Assembly (NCBI GenBank): GCA_030062745.1
Contig: CP099848.1
Span: 18,091,081-18,155,080, forward strand
DNA length: 64,000 nt
Direction: 5' to 3'
Source: Capitulum mitella
Lineage: Eukaryota > Arthropoda > Thecostraca > Pollicipedomorpha > Pollicipedidae
In this document: positions 36,878-47,776 of the stretch, in pieces
Layout: every line of letters starts with the position of its first letter
How positions within the stretch are numbered: the stretch's first letter is position 1
The notes under the pieces: model-generated
The model's input: the letters and a program-made list of their open reading frames with translations, nothing else
What the model was told of the DNA's origin: nothing
Databases searched by the model: none
Translations under genes and position numbers: made by a program

Positions 36878-37008
36878 CGGCCAAAATACCACCGTGGGAT
36901 CCTGGCTTTGCAAGGGCCGACCTTCTTGGGCTCATAACAGCGAGGATGGGCGGCCGCGACCACGCAGATCAGCAGGCCCAGGAGAAGGCAGACGGAGCGG
37001 ACCAGCAT
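36878..37008 (-). CDS. Signal peptide plus first half of a Kunitz (BPTI) domain, partial gene
   Basis: From the ATG at 37008 the minus strand reads MLVRSVCLLLGLLICVVAAA, a clear signal peptide. It continues HPRCYEPKKVGPCKARIPRWYFG, matching the start of a Kunitz domain: first Cys, GPC-x-A loop with a basic P1-like position (Lys after GPC), then the R/Y aromatic strand. The rest (C-x-x-F-x-YGGC-x-GN-x-N-x-F) is missing. The exon may end at 36878 in a GC-type donor (gcaagt, phase 2); this is inferred. Reading through gives a hydrophobic Phe-rich run that is not Kunitz. No matching downstream exon was found toward 30 kb, so the gene is either interrupted by the TTAA elements below 36.2 kb or is a relic. 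Secreted serine-protease inhibitor if intact. Confidence 0.5.
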
Positions 37009-38083
37009 GACGGTACTCAGAGCAGCAGCACACTCTGCTGATGGCGCCGGTCGAATAGGGCGTCTGAATCGTGGACAGGTGGTCCGACCACGCTGACGGC
37101 GGCATGACGTAGCTAGTGTTTTGACCTTTTCAAGGACTCGTAGCAAACCAAGTGAAACGCCACGGCTGTCGCGCTGCGAAGCTTTCTGCGCGATTCACAT
37201 TGTCTAGTTAAATGGCGCAATTCACTCGGCCGTGGAAAGTTTGTTTGCATTCTCTGATGCCACAGATCGATTATTGCCTGTGAAGTCTGTGACCTGTGGG
37301 TGTGTGGCGACCATGTTTTGAACAAAGATCGAGGATTTCCGGACAAACCGCTACCGACACCTCTCTTTCGTTATCTTACAAGAAACCCACTACATTTCCT
37401 ACGGCAGAACTGCATTCATCGTTGGGTATCGGGATGAGATTGTGCTCCTATGTGCGTTCCAAGCTTCCCAAGTCATTAGCGTCTGCAAGGTAAAATGCAA
37501 ATGGTTACGAGAGTGGAGGCGGTTTCGTCAGAGACAGGAATCTATTGATACGATGACATTGTGTGATGCAAAGGAATACGAAACACTGCCAAGTACAAGT
37601 GAGAGACTGTAGACATCTGCACTCGACGTCATGACCAATAACGTTATACATGTGGCATTAGAACAACTGCAGCAGAAACCAATAATAGTGAAGATATGAT
37701 AAGGAACGAGAGGACGGTACATGCAAGGCAAAGACTGTAGACATTTAGGCTCCGCGTCAAGACCAATAAAGTTAACTTTGCTGGATTCAAACAGCAGCAG
37801 GAGAAATCAAATAATAATAAATAAAAAAATCAATCTTTTTCATGATGCATATGATTAATATCTGCATTTAACCATGCATCATTACCGAAATGTCAAAAGC
37901 AAAATATCGAACAGAATAAATGCTGGCAGAGATGAAAAGCGACCAAACATCGAAGGGCAAAATATTAAATGTGGAGAAATACCGAATAACGATATTTATA
38001 GAAATGGAAAAATTTTGAGGGACAAAGACTGGATAAACAAATAACCGATGCAAGATACAGAAATGGAAAAATATGGACCTTGA
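37009..38083. other. No recognisable gene
   Basis: Contains the 5' flank of the Kunitz exon. A loosely duplicated phrase (gactgtagacat and gaccaataa-gtta) occurs at about 37605-37650 and 37735-37780. Confidence 0.5.
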
Positions 38084-38087
38084 TTAA

Positions 38088-39290
38088 CCCTATTCCCGGA
38101 GGGCTAGACGGTATGGTCGACTCCCGGCAGGGGGGGCGGATTCGGCCCCCCCTGAGATCTCAAGAACTACTTGTCCGATTTTATCGCAACAAACGGCAAT
38201 CGATTTGCCGTGACGTAAACTACATTTTTATAAAAAGAAATTCTCAAAATTTTGAAATTTGTGGATACAGGGGGCAAAAATTTCAAAATGGGGGGTACTT
38301 TTTGACTTCTTATAACTCCGTTGTTTATGGACCGATTTCGATGAAACTGGCATGAATCCAGAGATTATGGATAGGGCTTTTACCATAGGCCCGCAAATCT
38401 GAAATTTTCTGAACATTCATGGGCGTTCACAGGGTTTCAAAAATAGGGGGATTAGTTTTCTAACGACTGAATGAACAAAAGAAGCAAACACTCTTTTTTG
38501 GCTTCTGCTAGTCATGTTATACTAAGGAAGTACGAATCGCATTACATTGTTTGTATAATGTTAGCATAGGCGGTGCCAGGGACATAAAAAAGGGGGAACT
38601 GTCACGGTTACACGTTTCTCAGATCAACTTGTGACCTTTGACCTTAAATGACCTCCAGTGACCTTGGAGTCACTTGGAATGGTCTCGTGTGCATTTAATA
38701 TCATCTGTAAACGCTTTCAATCATTTGAATTCACTCTATTTGAAAAATTTCATTTTATGGCTATTGCGATATAGGGTACGCGCACGGACATTTCAGGTCA
38801 TATCTCCGTGACCCGGCCTGATATCAAGCTTAAACTTGGTACACAAGTAGAGAGCACCCTTCTACGTAATAAATATTCCGGGTTTGATATTTGAAAAAAT
38901 GACGCCGAAATTATAGCGAAAAAATAACTTTTGACTTTTGACCTTGACCTGACCTTGTAAAATGATCTCAAATAAACGAAATTACATCTGCACATTGCCC
39001 AACTATTTAGCTATACATCCATATAAAGTTTTAAGTTCTAGCTTTAAAACTCTGTTTTTGGCAGACATTTTCATTTTACCCTCAACATAGCCAAAAATGG
39101 CATGAGGTGCCTCCCAAAAACGTTACCTGGCTCCGCCCCTGAGCAAAATAGAATTGTGAAATTTTGTCACAGCGCGTAGAAAGAATAGCTAGGAAAAGTG
39201 ACTAAGTTTCGTGAAGCTGCGTTAAAAAGCCTGCAATTGGCAAGCAGAAAACCCGAGGGGGTGGATTCCGCCCCCCTGCCGAGAATAGGA
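38088..39290 (-). mobile_element. Family A TTAA element, copy 3, reverse orientation
   Basis: TTAA at 38084-38087 and 39291-39294. The left end ccctattcccggagggctag is the family 3' end reversed; the right end has decayed to ccgagaatagga. Full length (1203 bp), with more substitutions than copies 1 and 2. Confidence 0.85.
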
Positions 39291-39294
39291 TTAA

Positions 39295-41076
39295 CATCGA
39301 AACGTTAAGATGCCCAATGGCGGAATATCACGGGGTTATATTTTGTATCATCGTGGCAGGGACAGACATCATACCAGGGCGGGTATCGAATGGCCAACTT
39401 TCGCATTACAAAATATGGCGTGGGGCAATACGTAACATCTAAATATATCAAAGGATTAAGACTATACCAGGACAGGATCATCATAGTATGATGGTCAAGA
39501 CCTTCCGTCTGTCAAGATCGCGGACGAAATCCAAGTCCCGGTTATTCGAAATGTTCCCGTTCCTTCTCCCTAAGTTGTGACTGTTGCTGACAGATGTCAT
39601 CAGCGTGAGCCGTCGCCGAAGATCGTCGGTGCATTTTACGGTTCTTGCATCCGAAACGCTGGGGAAAAACATTTTCTAACCCAATGTCATGCGTTCTTGC
39701 CAGCTGGAAGATCTCTGGCAACAGTAGTCACAGTCTATCGCCAAAATACAACTGGGAAAAGAGCAGGGGATTTTTTTCTTTTTTTACTCCCAGGAAACGA
39801 ACCTCTCATCCAGGCCTGCAAAATGCGAGTATTTCTGCAGCCACACTATCATGTCCAGTAGCAAAACCAGGATATCAGCCCGGTCGGTTAGGCTCGGCGA
39901 CCCTTTGAAACAACCGGAATATTCATCTCATAGAATTCTAGCTTAACAGCAGAGATACTTGGGAGATTATGCGTGAATCCTGGAAAGCTCTCACGACATT
40001 CCTGCTGGGATGCCTTCGTGCAATTTTCGGGAAAAGTCACTACAGGCAGTTTGTAGGTAACGACAATGCGGAAGGATGTAATGAAACAGTCTGGACTGTC
40101 CGGACTTGATGAAATGACGATCGGACGCTCCGACTAAAAATCTGCTTGGCTCTGACGGCCCAAATGGGAAGACGAACGAAGAATACACGACTCATTCGTC
40201 GTCCGTCTTTCTTCTGACGAACAGACAAACGGTCAGACGAAAAAGCAAGGAGATGGACGGACCATGGACGACGGATAATGGGAAAGGCGGGGGAGGAGGG
40301 CGAGGCTGCCCCTATCGGCAAAGCCGGAGACAAACATATCATTTTGCTCGTAAAAACAACCTGATGGCCCAAGCTTGCGGAGGGGCCACCAAAAAAATGG
40401 AGCAAAAATCATTGTGTTAGCGTACGTACTGTAAAAATCAGGCACGCAGCCAGGGAAAAAAATCGTGGAGTCCTCGCCCATTGGTGGGCCCTCTCACTTC
40501 ATGTGGGCCTCTTGGACAGCAGTGACACTCAGAAGGCTGGCATGGGCTCCACAGGCCGGCAGGATGCCCTACAGATCGGCAGGAGGCCCCCACAGGCTGG
40601 CAGGACCCCCTGCCGGCCTGTTGGATGTCCGGAAAAAATGGAGAAAAACAAATATGGCGACAGACGTGAAAGTGAATGCTAGATGGCGAATGCTTAATGA
40701 CGACATGTAAAAAGGCGACACGTTAAAATTGCGACTGGCCAAATGGCGAATGCCAAAATGACAACATGGAAAAAGGCGTCACTAGCCAATGGCGAATGTC
40801 AAAATGGCGCCATGCAAAAAAGGAGACGATCTAAAATGGCGATTGGCCAAATGGTGAACGGCAAAATGGCGATATGTGCAAAGGCGACTTACCAAAATAG
40901 AGAACGGCCAAATGGCGAGCGGCAGAATGACGACCTTGAATTAGACGGCATGCCAAAATGGCGAGATGATAAATGCAAATGACAAAATCGTGAATTTTTT
41001 GGGAAAAATTACCTAAATGGTGCGCGTTGATGGTTTTGGACTCAGATTAATATACGTTAAACCCCGATATATCTCA
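39295..41076. other. No recognisable gene; ATGGCG-type minisatellite at its end
   Basis: Frames at 39.5-39.9 kb and 40.0-40.5 kb overlap on both strands and show no known domain. The only clear structure is the ATGGCG array listed separately. Confidence 0.5.
40650..40970. repeat. Irregular minisatellite with nine ATGGCG cores
   Basis: Degenerate units of roughly 20-40 bp containing aaaatggcga, caaatggcga or ccaatggcga. Nine ATGGCG cores occur within about 320 bp, all in one orientation. GCCAT (reverse of ATGGC) is the core of YY1/Pleiohomeotic sites. Confidence 0.75.
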
Positions 41077-42439
41077 CCCTCATTTCCGGCAGTGAGGGCT
41101 GAATCCGCTCCGGGCCTGTTGCTTGCCAATTGTAGGATTTTTGACGCAGCTTCACGAAACTTGGTCACTTTTGCTACCTATTCTTTCTACGCATCGTAAC
41201 AAAATTTCGTAATTCTGTTTTGCTCAGGGGCAGAGCATGGCAATGTCTTTGGGAGCCCCTCAGGCCATTTTGGCCCTGTTGAGGGTAAAAGAAAAATGGC
41301 CACCAAAAAGAGTGTTCTTAAGATTGAACTTAAAACTTTATACAGTTGTATAGGTAAATAGTTGAGCAAGCATACAAGTACAATTTTGTTAATATGAGGT
41401 TACTTGACAAGGTTAGCTCAACGTCAAAAGTCAAAATTTGGTCGCATTGTAATAATCTCGGCGTTGCTTCCCCACATGCCTAATTCGAAACATATATGAC
41501 GTAGACCGGTGCCCTTTACTAGTGTACCAAGTTTCAGGCTGATATGAGGTTACAGGGTTACAGAGCTATGACCTAAAACGTCAGTGCGCGTACCCTATAT
41601 TACAACAGGCGCAAAGATGAATTTTAGAAGCAGAGTGAATTCAAGTGACTGGAAACGTTTCCAACAATATGAAATGAACTCAAGAACATTTTAAATGACT
41701 CTAGGGTCATGGAAGTTCATTTAAGGTCAAACGTCGTAAGCTGACCTGATGAACATGTAACCATGACCGTTCCCCTTTTTCATGTCCCTGGCACTGCCTA
41801 TGCTAACATTACATAAAAATATAATATAAATTGCACTTCTTTAGCATAACATATCTATTAGAAGCTGAAAATGTGGTTTTAATTTTGTTTGTTAACAAAG
41901 TTTTTGAAAAAACTAATCATACCATTTTCAAAACCCTGTGAACGCCAATGAATTTTCTAAGAATTTCAAATGTATGGACTAATGGTAAACGTCACCTGCA
42001 TAATTTCTCCATTTATGCCAGTTTCATCAAAATCGGTCCATAAGCAACAGAATTATAACAAATTCAAAATTATTCCCCATTTTTCACTTTTTTGCCGTTC
42101 CCTGCATGCACGCTTTCTGGAATGGAAGTGTAGTTTACGTCTTGGTAAATCATTTTTGTGTAAGGGGGAGGTGAATAATAACAAGGGATGCTGATTGCCA
42201 TTCGGTTTTGTTTTCGGCCGCATTGCTACACTCTAAGAGTGGGGGATTTCCATAGCAGCTTCAAACTAACTATCCGATTACTGAGCAAAACAGAATAACG
42301 AAATTTTGCTACAGAACGTTGAAAAAATAGCTGGGAAAAGCGATTAAGTTTCATGAAGTTGCGTCAAAAACCCTGGACTTAGCAAGCAAAAAACCCGAGG
42401 AGGGAGGATTCAGCTCCCCCTTCGCTGCCGGGAATAGGG
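41077..42439 (+). mobile_element. Family A copy 4, diverged, ending in an inverted copy of its own 5' end
   Basis: The left part (41077-about 42160) follows family A from tttccggcag to near the 3' end. The last 170 bp (about 42270-42439) instead match the reversed 5' end (gagcaaaacagaat, gcgtcaaaaaccctgga, gggaatagggttaa). This gives long, imperfect inverted ends. TTAA at 42440-42443; the left TTAA has mutated. Confidence 0.7.
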
Positions 42440-43611
42440 TTAAATCGGTCCAGGCCCGTATCATAAAGCCCTGCAGGCACCCTGTTATAGGCATTCGTGC
42501 AGCTAAAGCAGTTACGTACGTGCAGGCGGTATGTGGACAAAGGTCGTCAGAATGTACCGCCTGGAGAACCAGGGGACAAGTTCAAAAGATTGAAATTGGA
42601 ATCACCGAATGATACCGTTATACAGGACTGTTTAGTGAACATCCACCGAATCTGACTTTCAGGGTCATCGAGGTCTGCAGTAATCTGCTGGACCGTGTAA
42701 GTGGGATGACGATAGGCGGAACCGAACAGAATACATCTATGTTTGGATGTACGAATGGTTACCTCCACAGTTTCAAGATCTGATGCGACGTTTCCAGAAT
42801 AAGGCGCAGGGAGAAAAACAACGTCAAACGAGTCACGCGATAGGACTGGATGCAGGGTCGGTCACGTCGGTGCAGTTGGTAGCCGCGAACATCAAGCAGA
42901 CGTGCAGGTACGTTCGGTGACAGCCAAGTCTCGCCCAGGGTTATGTCAAAATCTTATAACGTAGGCAGGTCATGGCGCAAATCAAGAAGTTTAGGCATTG
43001 GAGATGGACATGTAACTGTCCGATCATAACTTAATCAGAGCAATGGTGTCCTGGCACACGCCACCTGGCACTGCCTCTACGGCCGTGAGCGCTTGATCAC
43101 TTACGTCAGCGCATCCACCGCTCCCCAGCCGCCTCCCCAGCTTGTGGTGGGGGAGGGGGCCGGGCGCTTGCGGCGGCACGGAAGTCAGCTGGGCGCGGGC
43201 CGCGTGGCGGCTTGGTGCTCACGTCGGCTGGGATTGGGACGCTTCGCTGGAATGCTTCTCCCTAGGCTAGATGCCAGGCCGAATGCCATGGGTCAGGGGC
43301 GGGTGAAGCGGCACTGACGAACAACAGCACAGAACACCAACAGCGATTGCAACAGATCGCGATGCATTGCTGCATCAGACTTGCGGGGTATTGAATGATA
43401 ACACCAGCCGTGACGGTACCAGTTGCAATGGTCTGGTTCTAGCTGTCCTTTGAGTAACAGACACGAACCGGTTCTGTCAGGTGCTTTCTAGAATGATAAC
43501 ATGCAAGCAGATTCAATCACTCTCGCTCCTAGCCGCTCTGCTTCTCATTCACAGCCACTTCGCAGTCACTCGCAGTCGCTCTGCAGGCACTCCCAGACAC
43601 TCTGTAACTAC

Positions 43612-43730
43612 TACAGTCCTGGCATGACCTAGAACAGTAGTACGACCCAGGACTGTGGTATGACCCAGGACTGTGGCACGACCCAGGATTGTAGTATGAC
43701 ACAGGACTGTGGTATGACCCAGGACGGGTG
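43612..43730. repeat. About 21-bp tandem repeat, six units
   Basis: Units of the form gtatgacccaggactgtg with small changes. Confidence 0.9.
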
Positions 43731-44752
43731 CCGCGCTCAGTTCACTATTAACTTCCCCCCTCCCAATTAACATGTTAGACGAGGCCGTGGTTTGATCCTC
43801 GTCTTCACATCGCACTGCGTTAGCATGGAGACCATCAGACCTATAGAGGACTGCCCGGCGGTGGGAGGAATCCGGCCACCTCGGCGTGTTCTGACGAGTC
43901 GTGAACCGCAACCTGCAGCGCCGAGCGTCCTGCTCGTCAGCCCTTTCATCACAGATCAGACGACCACAACCGGACGCCATGCGAAGCCCTCATCATCCAA
44001 CCGCTGAGGTATGTTTGGTGCGTTGGTAGATAGTTGATAACGTGGCGTGCCTTGTCGTTTCACGCCGACATGAATCTGGTCATACAGAAAACGAATCTCT
44101 TGGGGACGTTGGTACTGCAGAGGGGTAAATGTCGAATTTTGTCGTATGCTGTTAGTATATGACAAAATGTACAGGATAAAACGAAAATTGTATTTAATTA
44201 ACCTCATATTTGCCTCACAGGAAAAACATGTAATGTTTTCTTTTGTAACATGTATATGGTCACTGTGCTGTATTCCTGCGAAATCGCTAAATATCTAGTA
44301 CAGACCGTTTGGCTCAGGGGGGGGGGTCATGCCCTCATGCCCCTCCCTTACCTACGTGCCTGGGTCCATGGTTTTGCCAGGGGGCGAGTTTTTAGGGACG
44401 CCAAAACTGCACCTGACAGGCGCCACATTTGACCGCAGCACCGCTTAGATCATGCGAAATGTTTAACTGCATGTGACGGGCGGCGCCGAAAAGACTCACG
44501 GGGACGTTTTGACGCGTACACACGTACACACTTGAAACTGGGGTGCCGTGCTTTATATGGGCATATTGCATCATACATGCACCAGGGCCTAACTAACACG
44601 TTAACTGGGGGACAATAACCACCAGTGACCGCCATCCCCCCAAGTACAAGTACAAGTACCCCAAGCGAAATCCTCCCAGTGAAAAAGTTATTTCGCTAGC
44701 AGCCCACGAACTACCAGGTTTTTGGCATGCTTCAGGCTGAGAATGTGAATAG

Positions 44753-44759
<7 letters not shown>

Positions 44760-44804
<45 letters not shown>
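44760..44804. repeat. AT dinucleotide microsatellite
   Basis: Alternating TA run flanked by atgtatgcatgta-type sequence. Confidence 0.95.
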
Positions 44805-44807
<3 letters not shown>

Positions 44808-44912
44808 ATGCATGTACGTATGTATGTATGCATGTACGGCGAGGCTCCTATTCGTAAATAAAAACGGAAACGGAAAATAAGTTCATAATTCTTTGAAAAA
44901 AGTCAGATTTAA

Positions 44913-45561
44913 CCCTGTTCCCGGCAGCAGGGACTGAATCCGCCCCCCTCGGGTTTTTTGCTTGCCAATTCTAGCGTTTTTGATGCAGCTTCACGAACCT
45001 TGATGGCTTTTCATACGTATTCTTTCTACGTACTGCGACAAAGTTCCGTAATTCTATTTTGCTCATGGGCGGAGACAGGCACCTTTTTAAGAGGCACCTC
45101 AGGCCATTTTTGGCCCTGTTGAGGGTAAAAGGAAAATGACTGCCAAAAGTAGCGTTTTTAAGACAAAATTAACAACTTTATAAGGATGTATAGCTAAATA
45201 GTTGGGCCACACACGAATGTAATTTTGTTCATCTGAGGTCACTTTGCAAGGTCAGGCCAAGTTGAAAAGTCAAAATTTGGTTTTATGGCAAATATCTTAA
45301 CGCCTTTTTTATATGCCAAACCCGTAATATTTATGACGAAGAAGGGTGCTCTCTACTTGTGCACCAAGTTTCGGCTCAATACCAGGTCGGGTCACGGAGC
45401 TATGACCTAAAATGTCAGTGCGCGTAGCCCATATCACAACAGCCGTGAAATGCAATAAAAATTTCACAAATAGAGTGAATTCAAATGATTGGAAACATTT
45501 GCAGATAATAACGAATGTACAAGAGATCATTTCAAGTGGTTCTAAGGTTATTGGAGGTAAC
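44913..45561 (+). mobile_element. Family A copy 5, 5' half, split by copy 6
   Basis: Starts after TTAA at 44909-44912 with ccctgttcccgg and follows family A up to ttggaggtaac. In intact copies this is immediately followed by the internal TTAA within the half-site array. Here that TTAA is the insertion point of copy 6. Confidence 0.8.
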
Positions 45562-45565
45562 TTAA

Positions 45566-46281
45566 CCCTATTCCCGAAGGGCTAGACGGTATGGTCGATT
45601 CCCGGCAGGGGGGACGGATTCAGCCCCCCCCCCTGAGATCTCGAGAACTGCACATCTGATTTCATCGCAACAAACGACGATCGATTTGCCATGACGTGAA
45701 CTACATTTTTATAAACAGAAATTTAAAAAGAATTGAAATGTGTGGATACAGGGGGGCAAAAATGTCAAAATGGGGATATGTTTGGACTTCTTATAACTCC
45801 GTTGTTTATGGACCGATTTCGATGGAACTGGCATGAATCGAGAGATTATGGATAGGGTTTTTACCATGGGTACACAAAGCTGAGATTTTGAGAAATTCAT
45901 GAGCGTTCACAGGGTTTCAAAAATAGGAGGATGAATTTTCTAAGAAATGAATGAACAAAAGAGGCAAAATCACTTTTTTGGTTTCTGCTAGTCATGTTAT
46001 GCTATAGAAGTACAAATCGCATCACAATGTTTGTATAATGTTAGCATAGGCGGTGCCAGGGACATGAAAAAGGGGAACTGTATTTATACTGTTCTTCAGA
46101 CCAACTTGTGACCTTTGACCTTAAATGACCTCCAGTGACCTTGGGGTCACTTGGAATGATGTCGTGTGCATTAAATATTGTCTGTAAACGTTTTCAATCA
46201 TTTTAATTCACTCTATTTAACAAAATCATTTTATGGCTATTGAGATATAGGGTACGCGCAGCGACATTTTAGGTCATAGCT
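45566..46281 (-). mobile_element. Family A copy 6, inserted at the internal TTAA of copy 5, truncated
   Basis: Begins right after TTAA 45562-45565 with ccctattccc and gggctagacggtatgg, the family 3' end reversed. It runs through gacctttgaccttaaatgacc and breaks off after aggtcatagct near 46281. The far end and the rest of copy 5 are missing. Confidence 0.8.
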
Positions 46282-47776
46282 AGAATTTGTGAATTATGAA
46301 CGATCCCTATACAATCAAAATAATGTTTGGGAGACATACTTAAGAAAAAATAACCGAATATGGTACCATAGTACCTTCATACAGCGATAGCCATATTTCG
46401 CCATTTCAAGCGCACCGTCGACACTGCGAGAACGTCTTTTCGCGGTAGTGTTTGACGCCCAACGAGACACAAGACTTGAACCAAGACTTCGGACACCTGA
46501 GCGGAAGAGTCTGTGTGTCCTAACTCACAAACAAACAAAGAAACCAACATACTGTGTTTGAATTTCAGTATTTGACATTTGAGCTGTAATGCTGTCTTTG
46601 AACTATTTATTTTAAACTGAACTGAAATTCACTATGCTTTCTTCCGTTTTGCCGTAGCTGTGTGTCATGTGGTGGTGCTATTGCAGTGCTGAAGTGCAGC
46701 TTAATTTTAGGGAATGGGTAGGGGCATTCGAAAATGTATGGGTTTCTGAATGCCATGATACTTTTGGCCCTTTTTTTAGTTAGTATCCTGGTGCCCAAAG
46801 TTTGGGCCTTGGTTGTTTTTACAGTTTGATCCTCCTTTCAACTTTCTAGATATCTTAAGCCCTGGATGCAATGCCATTTTTTAAGAGGAAGCTTCAAAAA
46901 TGGATTCATTTGGCCCCATCAAGAGGCAAGAGGGTTTTTTACAACTTTAAACTCACAAACATGCACACAGTCTGTGTTGCAATCATTTTGTGTGTAGCCC
47001 CTAATGGACTTTTAGGGGAGCAGTGGGAATGGTTGAAGTAAGATTCAAAGAGTTTCTTTTTTAAGTCAGAGGTGGTCCATTTATCTACTGTTTGGAGAGT
47101 CCTGCCACTTTTCTTTTGTAAGCTATCTTATGTGAGTATGTTTGCCATCCTGGGTCATTGCATGAATATTGTGCTGAAATGATGTATGCCTGGTTTGCAT
47201 GGTCAGCAGGTAATGCAGGTGTTAATGCACATTTATACCTTTTTGCACATGTACTTTTCTATATATGCTACAAATTGTAACAGAGAGCTTTCTTCTAAAC
47301 ATATTTATGTTCTAAATTGTGTGCTTGATTAGTCAACACAACCCACATGTGTAAATGGTTCATTGCAAAATTCTACCAGCACTGACTCAGATTAAAGATG
47401 TGCATTCAAATATTAACAGTAATGCTACATTCATTGGCTTGTATCTGCTCATGTTGGCATTCAACAACTGGGAATAGTACATAGGAGATTTTTTCAGAAA
47501 AATTTTGAGTTTGGTAAATGAAAAGTTTTGAGATATTATGCCAGTTATAAATGTACTTCTTAAACTACACAATAGAAGTGAACTCTTAGTTGAGAATCTG
47601 TGTTGAAAGTGGGAAATTTTCTCTAAAGATGCATCTTTTTTTACAGATGACTGTCAATGATAACAGTTTTAAAACATGTTTGAGATAATTTAATCTCATA
47701 GGATTAAGTAATAATGGTTTGTATTATTGTTTGTATGTTCTTATAGTGCTACCATGCTTGATGGTTGGAAGTCAGA
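46282..47776 (+). other. Upstream region of the Abraxas-type gene, CpG-poor
   Basis: No open frame of note. From about 46550 CpG almost disappears while TpG and CpA abound. Promoter and 5' UTR should lie here; the CpG-containing patch at about 46400-46510 is the best guess for the promoter. Confidence 0.4.

Larger units (their letters stand above)
42444..44908. other. No recognisable gene
   Basis: GC-rich around 43080-43320. Overlapping frames on both strands at 43.5-44.0 kb reflect the 21-bp repeat and local composition. An AT array closes the stretch. Confidence 0.5.
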
